From Brevibacterium sp. CBA3109 (GTDB lineage: Bacteria > Actinomycetota > Actinomycetes > Actinomycetales > Brevibacteriaceae), in the NCBI RefSeq assembly GCF_040256645.1, contig NZ_CP158281.1:2542001-2606000 (forward strand): 64,000 nt of DNA. Direction: 5' to 3'. Position 1 is the first letter of the stretch. Each line of letters begins with the position of its first letter. The notes below the pieces were generated by a model. The model was not told where the DNA came from. It worked only from the letters and a program-made list of their open reading frames with translations, and did no database searches. Below, in pieces: positions 26,603 through 34,249 of the stretch. The position numbers and the translations under genes were made by a program.

Positions 26603-27032
26603 CGCGTTCAGTATTAAACACAGGCACGTTGGAGGACGATCAGCCGAGCTGCTCTCGCTACGTACGCGGCTAAGCCAAGCCGCTGGAAGTCTATCAACGT
26701 GGTGGTCTCAATGCTGCGCAAGTCGTGTCACGGGACGTACTCGACGGCGCCTGGGAATCCGGCAACGAGGGACGTCGACCAACATCTGTCGGCCGACGCG
26801 CTCGAGGGTCATTGTGCCAAGAAACAGGCTCCAGTTGAAGCCACCCAATTGGCTCTCAAGACGCTGGCGACCCACCCTCAGCCACCTGCTTACGTCCGAT
26901 CGCCAACGCTCACCAATCCGGCACGTTCTGTGGTCACTAATGAGCGAGAGCGAAGCGGCGGACAATCCTAGCATCGCGAGCACCACCCTGGAGCAGGCTT
27001 GCCCCCGCCTCAAGCCCCGGTCACAACGAGCT
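26603..27032. other. Gene-free stretch between the defence island and the next gene
   Basis: 430 bases with lower GC than the flanks. Open frames exist on both strands, but none has a ribosome site or recognisable sequence. I see no tRNA, integrase or repeat here apart from the promoter of repeat unit 2 at its left edge. Confidence 0.4.
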
Positions 27033-27662
27033 TTAGAAACCCAACTCTATCAACGAATCAATTTGCATCCGGAAGGTAGGTAAAAACCCCTGATCTTCGG
27101 TCGACCTCTGGATCCTCCTATCTTCCCTGAGGCTCTCTCGAGCTACAGCAATTGCCTTATCTGCGTGGAGCAGAATGGCGCTCAACTCTATTAGGACACT
27201 ATTGCTTGGAATTTTTGCAATCCTGATCCTTGAGTCATAGCCACGAATGTCAAAATTGGGATCCTCCGACTCGGCAAGAACCAGAGCCTGATTAGGCTGT
27301 ATAGTTCCAGCCAATTGAGTAAAATCTTGCCTTAAATCCTGCGAATCGAGCTTCTCTGGCGCAATAAGGGGCGCCGCACTCCAGCCGAATATCGGCCCTA
27401 GCGGACCCGACATGAGTTCGACAAAAGGTCCTACAAGACCAGATTTGACTATTTCGCTAATGCTGCCCGGATCTTGATCGCCCCTCATTGCCTGTTCGAC
27501 GATTGGAGGCGCCGTGCAAGATACCTTCTCGAGTTTCCCATCAGAGTTTCGCCCTAGAACCGCCGTGGCAAACACCGATGCATCCTCACGAAATTGCTCG
27601 GCAACTAGCTTTGCGTCGGCGTAGGTAGCTGGTGCCGATAGGATCATTGTGCTGGATTTCAT
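27033..27662 (-). CDS. DUF1269-like protein of unknown function
   Basis: 209 residues, ATG behind GAAGGAGCGCGAAAG. The central part (about 75-120) is a Gly/Pro-rich hydrophobic hairpin (S-G-L-V-G-P-F-V-E-L-M-S-G-P-L-G) flanked by alpha-beta segments, and A-G-T-I-Q-P-N-Q-A-L-V-L-A-E follows; this matches the general layout of DUF1269/DUF6325-type small proteins, whose role is unknown. Codon use is more AT-rich than in its neighbours (GC-poor third positions), suggesting recent acquisition. It is divergent from the small secreted protein gene at 28017. Confidence 0.5.
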   Translation of the reverse strand: MKSSTMILSAPATYADAKLVAEQFREDASVFATAVLGRNSDGKLEKVSCTAPPIVEQAMRGDQDPGSISEIVKSGLVGPFVELMSGPLGPIFGWSAAPLIAPEKLDSQDLRQDFTQLAGTIQPNQALVLAESEDPNFDIRGYDSRIRIAKIPSNSVLIELSAILLHADKAIAVARESLREDRRIQRSTEDQGFLPTFRMQIDSLIELGF

Positions 27663-27932
27663 CTTTCGCGCTCCTTCATCTCACTCGCACCAGCCTCGCC
27701 TGGCGCTCCGTCTTCGTAAGTACGGGATGGCCAAAAGTAGCTTCTGCCTAGAGTATTTGATCGCAGGTAGTTTGCGACCTTCGTGGTTGACATCGACGTT
27801 GCATGTCCATCAGGGAGCAGACCTTCACGCATTCTAATTAGTCGCATTAAGAACTGTTGCTCGCAGTCCCAAACGATCCACCGCCCGCCTGGCGCGAGCG
27901 AGGCTCGTGCAAGTCTGCTCTGAACGGTGGCC

Positions 27933-27986
27933 TTGACGTGGACTCTACACGATCGTAGGCTTCGATTAAGTGAGGCACCTCACTTA
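27933..27986 (+). promoter_or_regulatory. Promoter with palindromic operator O1
   Basis: TTGACG (27933-27938), 17 bases, TAGGCT (27956-27961). The palindrome TAAGTGAGGCACCTCACTTA at 27967-27986 covers the expected transcription start, an ideal repressor position. It is the best-formed member of a set of five related sites in this region. The preceding 27663-27932 shows no gene. Confidence 0.65.
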
Positions 27987-28016
27987 TCGCACTCAGCACA
28001 CACTCAAGGAGGAGAC

Positions 28017-28322
28017 ATGAGACGGCTCGCTACGATCCTGATCTCAGCTTTTACGAGTCTTGGATTGGTGACCTTCGGCGGCTCGACGGCCCTTGCATCA
28101 GAGCCCGCGGCTCAGTCTGTTACAGCGCACGTTGCGCCTGCATCGGTGGCCGCCCCGGCAGAGGTCGAACCTGAGATTGATTGGGGGGAGGTAATTAGAA
28201 CATTTCACGATCAGGGAAGCTGCAACGCCGTCAGGGTCGTTTACGAATCAGTTCGGCCAGATCTTCCCAAGCTGAAATGCATCAAGGGCGACAATGGACT
28301 TTGGCACCTCGTTCGCAGGTAG
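28017..28322 (+). CDS. Small secreted protein in the lanthipeptide regulon
   Basis: 101 residues from ATG at 28017, behind AAGGAGGAG. Signal peptide: M-R-R, a hydrophobic core, and a likely cut after T-A-L-A-S. A Pro/Ala/Val linker (about 30-52) leads to a compact C-terminal domain of about 48 residues beginning I-D-W-G-E-V-I-R-T-F with two cysteines (G-S-C-N-A-V and K-L-K-C-I-K) that could form a disulphide. Operator O1 sits on its transcription start, placing it in the same regulon as the lanthipeptide genes. No family recognised; it could be a bacteriocin, an inhibitor or an accessory secreted factor. Confidence 0.7.
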   Translation: MRRLATILISAFTSLGLVTFGGSTALASEPAAQSVTAHVAPASVAAPAEVEPEIDWGEVIRTFHDQGSCNAVRVVYESVRPDLPKLKCIKGDNGLWHLVRR

Positions 28323-28348
28323 TTCTATCACTAGAAACCGCGTGCGTG

Positions 28349-28385
28349 GCTGGATCGTACTTCCTGATGGGAGGTGCGATCCAGC
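28349..28385 (+). terminator. Hairpin after the small secreted protein
   Basis: GCTGGATCG and CGATCCAGC pair (9 bp, extendable by one further pair) followed by TATTTGCC. It lies 27 bases after the stop. The remaining bases to 28837 contain operator core O2 and no gene. Confidence 0.65.
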
Positions 28386-28526
28386 TATTTGCCTACGCCC
28401 GCACGAGGCATTACCTCGCTCGTCTAGCCATTGTAGGTGCCCACTTCTTGAACGGCCTCCGCGCGAGTCTATTGATACAAGCTGCCACTATCCAGGACCA
28501 GTGACCAGTCGTTAGGGCCCCACGAA

Positions 28527-28543
28527 TATATAGAGGCACCTCA
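28527..28543 (+). promoter_or_regulatory. Operator core O2 next to a TATATA box
   Basis: GAGGCACCTCA (28533-28543) is identical to the 11-bp centre of O1, and TATATA (28527-28532) abuts it. It lies about 295 bases upstream of the ABC exporter start, so the exporter mRNA would have a long leader, or another promoter exists nearer. Confidence 0.45.
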
Positions 28544-28837
28544 ACTGGGTGGTGACGTCTCTCGCCATGGCCATCAACCACGGTGCCGCCGTAATGAAGA
28601 GGTGTCGGTGCCGGTTCTAGACGCGGCCGTTTGGCCACCGTGGCCACATGATCGTCTGGCAAGACTGATCCGGTCCCCCTCGTTACGAGACTCCCCGTGC
28701 TCATCGATTGCCAACGCACGGGGGTCAGCGGCACCGTGTTTCTGATGCTCACATGCCGGGCCAACACGCGAGTCTTGGCCTGTGCTTGGAGTGCGGTCAA
28801 AAAACTGCCAGGACCGGTTCGTAGAAAAAGGAGCCAT

Positions 28838-30625
28838 ATGCGCAGGAGGAAAGCCAATGCCGACCGTAAACGAGTTGCAGGATTCCGGCAAGCATTCGGC
28901 GTGATGAGACCGTACCAGGCGGTGCTATGGTGGGCGCTGCTAATCGGAATATGCGCCGCGGGGATCTCCACCATCCAACCTATTTTCGTTTCCAGGGTCG
29001 TCGACGAGTTCAGCGGCGGAATCACCATCGGTCTGCCCATGCTCATCGTTTGCCTGCTTATTGTCGGCGCGGGGTTGACAGGAATGAAGGAACTGCTCAT
29101 CGAGAGAGCCGGAGAGCGGTTCGCCTACGACACCCGAGTAGCCCTCGTCGAACTCATCTACAACCTACCAATTCCTAGACTCGAGAAACACGACAGAGCC
29201 GACATCGTCTCAAGAGTCACCTCCGACGTCACTGCGGCGCGAATGCTTCTGACGTCCGGCATTATCGACCTGGCGGTGGGGGGCGCCACTGTTATCGTCT
29301 CGGTGGTGATGATGGCGACGATCGACCCTCTCCTACTCTCGCTCGCCCTCGTCGCTGTGCTCGTCGTGGCGATCGCCGTCTACAAACTGGGCGAGAAGGC
29401 GCGCCCCATCGGTCTGAGCATGCAGGACTCGATCGGGACGCTCGCCGGGCACCTCTCTCGAGCGATCGGCTCCATCAAGACGATCCGCGCGGCGAGAGCA
29501 ACCAAGGCAGAAGGACTGGGAGCGCAGGAACAGGCGGCGGCCGTTCGGCGAGCCGGGCTTGAAGCCGCCAATCTGCGGGCGATCATCCAAGCCACGACCG
29601 GCGTCGCAGTTCAGCTCTTGATCGTTGTGGTCGTCGGCATCGGTGCGCTCCGAGTCTCCGTGGGAGCCGTGTCAACAGGCGATCTTGCCGCATTCATCAT
29701 GTATCTCATGCTGATCGTCACGCCCATCACGATGATGGCGACCATCGTTTCCACGCTGGGTGAGGCCTTCGGGGCGCTCTCGCGAATTCTTGAGCTTCAG
29801 AGAGAGCCGATCGAAGACCCAGGTCCCGACCAGGAAGCGGCGGCGGCCGTCCGCCCTCGGCTGGACTCGCCGGCGTTAGAGTTCGACACCGTCTCGTTCG
29901 CATACTCCTTGACGCGGGCGTCGAACCAGCCCGTTGCATTGACACTCGACAACGTAAGTTTCGCCGCTGCTCCGGGCGCTGTGACGGCGCTCGTGGGGCC
30001 TTCTGGGGCCGGGAAGACCACGGTCTTCTCGCTCATCGAGCGATTCTACGACGTCACGGAGGGAACGATTCGCATCCATGGGCGCGACATGGGATCGATG
30101 TCCCGCGACGAGGTGCGCTCGCGCGTCGCCTACGTCGACCAGGACGCAGCAGCGTTGTCCGGCACAATCCGCGACAACCTGCGCCTCAACGCTCCATCGG
30201 CCGACGACGAGACCTGTGCGCAGGCTCTCTGGAAAGTTGGCCTCCTAGCCGAGCACGAACAGGCACGCGAAGTGCTTGACAGGAGCGTCGGCGAGCTAGG
30301 GTCGCGCCTCAGCGGTGGCGAGCGCCAGCGCCTGGCCTTCGCGCGGGCCATACTCTCCCAGGCGGAGATCCTTCTCCTTGACGAAGTCACCTCTCACCTG
30401 GACGGTAGGAACGAATCGGCGATCCAAGACGTGATGCGGTCTGGCGACGACCAGACCGTTCTCGTCATCGCCCACCGCCTGTCAACGATCGCCGACGCGG
30501 ACCGCATCATTCTCTTCGACGAGGGTCGGATCCGGGATGCCGGAACCCACCGCGAGCTGCTCGGGCGGTCGGAACTCTACCTCAGCCTCGCCCGCACGCA
30601 GTTCATCACCAGCGATCCCGACTGA
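28838..30625 (+). CDS. ABC exporter (LanT-like half transporter without peptidase domain)
   Basis: 595 residues from ATG 28838 (AAAAGGAG upstream); the frame is open to 28697 but the extra residues are not membrane-protein-like. A six-helix membrane domain (about 30-325) is fused to an ATPase: Walker A G-P-S-G-A-G-K393-T, signature L-S-G-G-E-R-Q-R, Walker B I-L-L-L-D-E-V-T-S and H-R-L-S-T. There is no N-terminal C39 peptidase, as usual for class III lanthipeptide exporters, so leader removal needs another protease. Likely exports one or both modified peptides across the cytoplasmic membrane. Confidence 0.85.
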   Translation: MRRRKANADRKRVAGFRQAFGVMRPYQAVLWWALLIGICAAGISTIQPIFVSRVVDEFSGGITIGLPMLIVCLLIVGAGLTGMKELLIERAGERFAYDTRVALVELIYNLPIPRLEKHDRADIVSRVTSDVTAARMLLTSGIIDLAVGGATVIVSVVMMATIDPLLLSLALVAVLVVAIAVYKLGEKARPIGLSMQDSIGTLAGHLSRAIGSIKTIRAARATKAEGLGAQEQAAAVRRAGLEAANLRAIIQATTGVAVQLLIVVVVGIGALRVSVGAVSTGDLAAFIMYLMLIVTPITMMATIVSTLGEAFGALSRILELQREPIEDPGPDQEAAAAVRPRLDSPALEFDTVSFAYSLTRASNQPVALTLDNVSFAAAPGAVTALVGPSGAGKTTVFSLIERFYDVTEGTIRIHGRDMGSMSRDEVRSRVAYVDQDAAALSGTIRDNLRLNAPSADDETCAQALWKVGLLAEHEQAREVLDRSVGELGSRLSGGERQRLAFARAILSQAEILLLDEVTSHLDGRNESAIQDVMRSGDDQTVLVIAHRLSTIADADRIILFDEGRIRDAGTHRELLGRSELYLSLARTQFITSDPD

Positions 30626-30650
30626 ACCAGAGCTCCCACGAACGGGAGGG

Positions 30651-30703
30651 TTGCCAAGATGCGATCCGGCTGCTAAGTTGGGTAGTCACCTTACTCTTAC
30701 GCC
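30651..30703 (+). promoter_or_regulatory. Promoter of the first lanthipeptide unit with operator O3
   Basis: TTGCCA (30651-30656), 17 bases, TAAGTT (30674-30679). Overlapping the -10 is TAAGTTGGG, then TAGT, then CACCTTACT: the two half-sites match O1 at 7/9 and 8/9 positions but are spread four bases wider. Confidence 0.45.
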
Positions 30704-30722
30704 TAGAGGGGAGGACGGACAG

Positions 30723-33254
30723 ATGCCGCTCGACACTCGCTACCTGCACTACTGTCAGGCGGGGAAGCCCTTCTATCAGCCAGCTGACAATGCGGGCTCG
30801 TCCCCGGCGCTGGGCTCAGACATCGTCCAACTCACCGAGTGGACCGTCACCAGGAGTCAGCCATGGACCGTCTACGTCCCGTCCGATAGGCGATTGCCGC
30901 GCCAGGGTTGGAAGATCCATCTCTCAGCGACGAGAAGTAATCGCGCAGCAGTCCTCCGCGCAGCCTCTGAATATTGCTATCGCCACGACATTCCCTTCAA
31001 GCACCTGTCGACCGAGGCGGACTTCAAGTCGCAGAACAGCAAGTACGCGAACCGGGCATCGTCGGGGAAGTTTGTCACCGTCTATCCCGAATCCGTCGAA
31101 CAGTTCGAGAAGACCCTGCGCGACCTCGACTCGACCATCGGACACCTCGAGGGGCCCTACATTCTCTCTGATCGACGATGGGGAACCGGCCCAATCTTCT
31201 ATCGATACGGTGCGTTCGTACAGTCGAACTCGGAGACCACCTTCGTCACGACGCTCATTGCTCCCGACGGTACAGAGGTCGAGGATCCCAGGGAGCCTGC
31301 CTTCACGCCCCCCGCCTGGCTCGACTTCCCGACGTTCCTGAGCGAGCAGAGGGACCAGGCGGGTGGGCCTGAATTCCCGTTCGAAATGGTCAAGGCTCTG
31401 CATTTCTCCAACGGAGGAGGAGTCTACCTGGCTCGGGCTCTGACCAACGAGTTTGTCGGAGCCGGGACCGATGTCGTCCTCAAAGAGGCACGACCCCACA
31501 CTGCCGTCGACGACGACGGCCTCGACGCCGTTGACCGCCTAGCACACGAGAACCGAGTGTTGCAGGACCTCGCATCAACCGGATTCGTCCCGCAGGTGCA
31601 TGGAATCTTCCGGCACTGGGAGCACATGTTCTTGGTCCAAGAGCATGTCGATGGGCTCGACCTCAAGCGCGAGTGGATGAAGCGGACGCCGGTGCTCAAA
31701 CCGCGACCCTGGACTCTGCAGGAGCCCGATTACCTCAAATGGCTTGAGAGAACGATCGGGCGCCTCGAGGCCGCCATCGGTGCCTTCCATCGTAAGGGCT
31801 GGCTCATCGGCGACATCCATCCAAAGAACATCATCATGAGAAACGGTGCGCACCCCGTCTTCATCGACCTCGAGTTCGCCCATGCGATGGACGAGCGGTG
31901 GCGGAGCACAAACGGTGCACCCGGATACGAGCCATCCAAAGGCCTGACGGGAGCTGCAGCTGATAGATGGTCGCTGGGCATCGTCGAGCTGGACCTCGTG
32001 CTCCCGCAGGCGACGATCGCCGACCAAGGGAACCACCAGAAGATCGTAGATTTAGTAGCGTTCGGGCAGGAGGAGCTCGGAGTTCCGGAGGCAGCCGCTG
32101 CCCGAATTCTCCGGAACACCGTCGAGGCGCTCCCTCATTCTGAATCGGCTAGGCCGACGATGCCGCCGCTGGAGATCGACCAGTTGCAGAGACGGTTTGC
32201 GACGGCTATCCTCTCGACGATCGACCTCGAGAATCCGCTTGCCCCGGTTCCCTCGGACATTGAAGTGTTCGAGGAGGGAGGAGACGAAGCCAGGATCGGC
32301 TATCCATACGGGATCGTCGGAGTGCTGGCGGCCTTAACCGTCTCAGGAGTACCACTGGAGGATCGACTGATCCGCCGCTCCACCGGATGGATTCGTGAAC
32401 GGCTTTCTCAAATCCGCTCTAGCGGCTTCAAGGGAAGAGAAGGCATCCAGTACGGCCTCGAGCAGATCGGCTTCCACGCTCTGGCCGCCGAGGTGGAGCG
32501 GCTTGACCTTGCGCCGCCCTCGGACCACACCTATTGGTCGGGCTGGGCAGGAGTCGGGCTAGGCGCGCTGTCCCGAGACAGTGTCCATGCCAAGGAGATA
32601 GAGGCCGCGTCCGACGCACTGAGCCGACTGCTCGAGACCGACGTTGAGACCCCGGTGGCAGGCCTTCTCCACGGCTGGAGCGGCCCGGCGCTCTTCTGGA
32701 CAACTGCTTTCCGACGCCATGCTCAGCGACCCGAGTACAAGGATCTTGCGAGACGAGCGATCGAGCGCGACCTCAGTGCGTGCGGCGAGACTCTCAACGG
32801 CACCATTGAACTCGACGAGGGTTGGCGCACCCTGCCTTATCTGGGCACTGGCTCGGCAGGCGTAGCCCTGGCCATTGAAGAGCTCAACGCCATCAGCGAG
32901 TCGCCGAGATTCACGCAGGAGCTCGACAAGCTTCGCCTTGCCTCGACGTATTTTCAGTGCGGCCAGGGCGGCTTCGCCCACGGCCTCACGGGCTTCATCA
33001 CAATGCTTGCCCGCTACCCGGAGATGCACTCTGGCGCGAGAGAGGTTCTCGAATCTCACATGCGATCGCTCCAGCTGCACGCAGTCCCCTTCGGGGAGGG
33101 CCTACTCATCCGGGGGAACCAGAATCTCCGGTTGTCCTGTGATTTCCTGACCGGTTCTGCAGGTGTGCTCGGTGGGCTGTCCGCAGTCCAGGGCCGCTGG
33201 TCAGGTGTTCCGTTCCTACCTGGGACGGACGGATCGAGAATGGAGAGGAGGTGA
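30723..33254 (+). CDS. Class III lanthipeptide synthetase LanKC (copy 1)
   Basis: 843 residues from ATG 30723 (GGGGAGG upstream); the longer frame from 30537 only shadows the exporter end. Three parts: an N-terminal phospho-Ser/Thr lyase region (1-210, with D-R-R-W and Y-R-Y-G-A-F), a Ser/Thr kinase-like domain (about 235-500: V-L-K254-E, G-D364-I-H-P-K-N, I-D382-L-E) and a LanC-like cyclase (about 510-843: L-H-G-W-S-G-P, L-G-T-G-S-A-G, T-G-S-A-G-V-L-G-G-L). The zinc ligands of true LanC/LanL cyclases (Cys and Cys-His-Gly) are missing, which makes it class III, not class IV. It should phosphorylate, eliminate and cyclise the precursor encoded nine bases downstream. Confidence 0.93.
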   Translation: MPLDTRYLHYCQAGKPFYQPADNAGSSPALGSDIVQLTEWTVTRSQPWTVYVPSDRRLPRQGWKIHLSATRSNRAAVLRAASEYCYRHDIPFKHLSTEADFKSQNSKYANRASSGKFVTVYPESVEQFEKTLRDLDSTIGHLEGPYILSDRRWGTGPIFYRYGAFVQSNSETTFVTTLIAPDGTEVEDPREPAFTPPAWLDFPTFLSEQRDQAGGPEFPFEMVKALHFSNGGGVYLARALTNEFVGAGTDVVLKEARPHTAVDDDGLDAVDRLAHENRVLQDLASTGFVPQVHGIFRHWEHMFLVQEHVDGLDLKREWMKRTPVLKPRPWTLQEPDYLKWLERTIGRLEAAIGAFHRKGWLIGDIHPKNIIMRNGAHPVFIDLEFAHAMDERWRSTNGAPGYEPSKGLTGAAADRWSLGIVELDLVLPQATIADQGNHQKIVDLVAFGQEELGVPEAAAARILRNTVEALPHSESARPTMPPLEIDQLQRRFATAILSTIDLENPLAPVPSDIEVFEEGGDEARIGYPYGIVGVLAALTVSGVPLEDRLIRRSTGWIRERLSQIRSSGFKGREGIQYGLEQIGFHALAAEVERLDLAPPSDHTYWSGWAGVGLGALSRDSVHAKEIEAASDALSRLLETDVETPVAGLLHGWSGPALFWTTAFRRHAQRPEYKDLARRAIERDLSACGETLNGTIELDEGWRTLPYLGTGSAGVALAIEELNAISESPRFTQELDKLRLASTYFQCGQGGFAHGLTGFITMLARYPEMHSGAREVLESHMRSLQLHAVPFGEGLLIRGNQNLRLSCDFLTGSAGVLGGLSAVQGRWSGVPFLPGTDGSRMERR

Positions 33255-33262
33255 CTTTAATC

Positions 33263-33394
33263 GTGGACAAGATTCTTGCATTCCAGAGCATGGCCGGTGA
33301 GACCGAAACCCACGACGGAGCGCGCGTGAGCACTGTCAGCGTGATTCCGCCGTGCCCGGGTTGGCCGAGCGCCGTGACGTTCGGAAACTGCTGA
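33263..33394 (+). CDS. Class III lanthipeptide precursor LanA1
   Basis: 43 residues from GTG, with AGGAGG overlapping the LanKC stop. The leader carries D-K-I-L-A-F-Q near its start, matching the I-L-x-L-Q recognition motif of class III leaders. The C-terminal part holds two labionin-type motifs: S23-x2-S26-x4-C31 and S36-x2-T39-x3-C43, the last residue being cysteine. Two Ser/Thr pairs and two Cys could give two labionin or lanthionine rings. The core is rich in Pro, Gly and Trp (P-P-C-P-G-W-P). The leader has no proline, so prolyl cleavage of the leader is not obvious. Confidence 0.85.
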   Translation: MDKILAFQSMAGETETHDGARVSTVSVIPPCPGWPSAVTFGNC

Positions 33395-33414
33395 CGCAGT
33401 TTCGCGTCGGAGAT

Positions 33415-33440
33415 GGCGGCCGAAGTGTGCTTCGGCCGCC
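33415..33440 (+). terminator. Hairpin after LanA1, possible attenuator
   Basis: GGCGGCCGAAG, loop TGTG, CTTCGGCCGCC: an 11-bp perfect stem then TCTTCGTGCTT. It starts 20 bases after the precursor stop and precedes the MacB-like ABC genes, so partial termination would raise precursor over transporter expression. Confidence 0.75.
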
Positions 33441-33513
33441 TCTTCGTGCTTCCTGACAGGTCGCCGCAGCATCGGCGATTGAGCAACCCGAGAGCGAAAG
33501 CGACGGACATGAC

Positions 33514-34248
33514 ATGAACACCGCACCCACTATCCATGCCGAGCAGATTGTGAAGCTCCCCAGCGGCAACGCCTCGGCGCAGCAGCTACCGATCCTGCGC
33601 GACTGCTCAGTCGACCTCGGCGGCGGCCTGACCGCCGTCGTCGGCCCGTCCGGCGCGGGAAAGACGTCTCTGCTCTACTGCCTCAGCGGCCTCGATCGCC
33701 CCGATCGGGGCCAGGTCTCCATCAACGGTACCGACCTCTACGCGATGAGCGACGAGAGGCGCACCCGGTTCCTGCGCCAGACCGCGAGCTTCGTCTTCCA
33801 GCAGTACAACCTCATCGGCTACCTCACCGTCGAGGAGAACGTCCGGCTCCCTCACGCCCTGGCCAAACACCGAGTCGAGGTAGCCGCAGTCGAGGAGATC
33901 CTCTCCCGCTTCGGTCTGCTCGAGAAGAGGGCGGCGAGGGTAAACACCCTCTCCGGGGGCGAGCAGCAGCGAGCCGCCCTGTGCCGGGCGATCCTCATGC
34001 GGCCGTCAGTGATCTTCGCTGATGAACCTACCGGCGCCCTTGACACCGCCAACACCGCCGTCGTGCTGCGGGTCTTGCGCGAACTGGCCACCCAGGAGTG
34101 CTCCGTCATCATGGTCACCCACGACGTCGAGTCCGCGGCTCTGGCCGATCGGATCGTCTTCATGCGCGATGGAACGATCGCCCACGTCACCGGACAGCTC
34201 GGCGTCGACGATATCCTCCACACCATGGCGCGCTTGGGAGGCCGGTAG
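33514..34248 (+). CDS. ABC transporter ATP-binding protein (MacB/BceA-like)
   Basis: 244 residues: Walker A G-P-S-G-A-G-K-T near residue 47, Q-loop F-Q-Q-Y-N, signature L-S-G-G-E-Q-Q-R, Walker B V-I-F-A-D-E-P-T-G-A-L-D and H-D switch, the hallmark of MacB/LolD/BceA ATPases. The FtsX-type permease starts one base after its stop. In lantibiotic clusters such pairs give self-immunity or peptide expulsion, the probable role here. Confidence 0.88.
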   Translation: MNTAPTIHAEQIVKLPSGNASAQQLPILRDCSVDLGGGLTAVVGPSGAGKTSLLYCLSGLDRPDRGQVSINGTDLYAMSDERRTRFLRQTASFVFQQYNLIGYLTVEENVRLPHALAKHRVEVAAVEEILSRFGLLEKRAARVNTLSGGEQQRAALCRAILMRPSVIFADEPTGALDTANTAVVLRVLRELATQECSVIMVTHDVESAALADRIVFMRDGTIAHVTGQLGVDDILHTMARLGGR

Positions 34249-34249
34249 T

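Noticed and set aside
26559..27083. 174-codon plus-strand open frame
   Set aside because: Low-quality Ser/Arg-rich translation without start signal or homology; runs across a promoter and into the end of the convergent gene.
28697..28837. Upstream extension of the ABC exporter frame
   Set aside because: Cys/Arg-rich residues unlike exporter N-termini; AAAAGGAG precedes ATG 28838.
30537..30722. Upstream extension of the LanKC1 frame
   Set aside because: It lies in another frame of the ABC exporter's last codons; ATG 30723 has GGGGAGG and the family-typical N-terminus.
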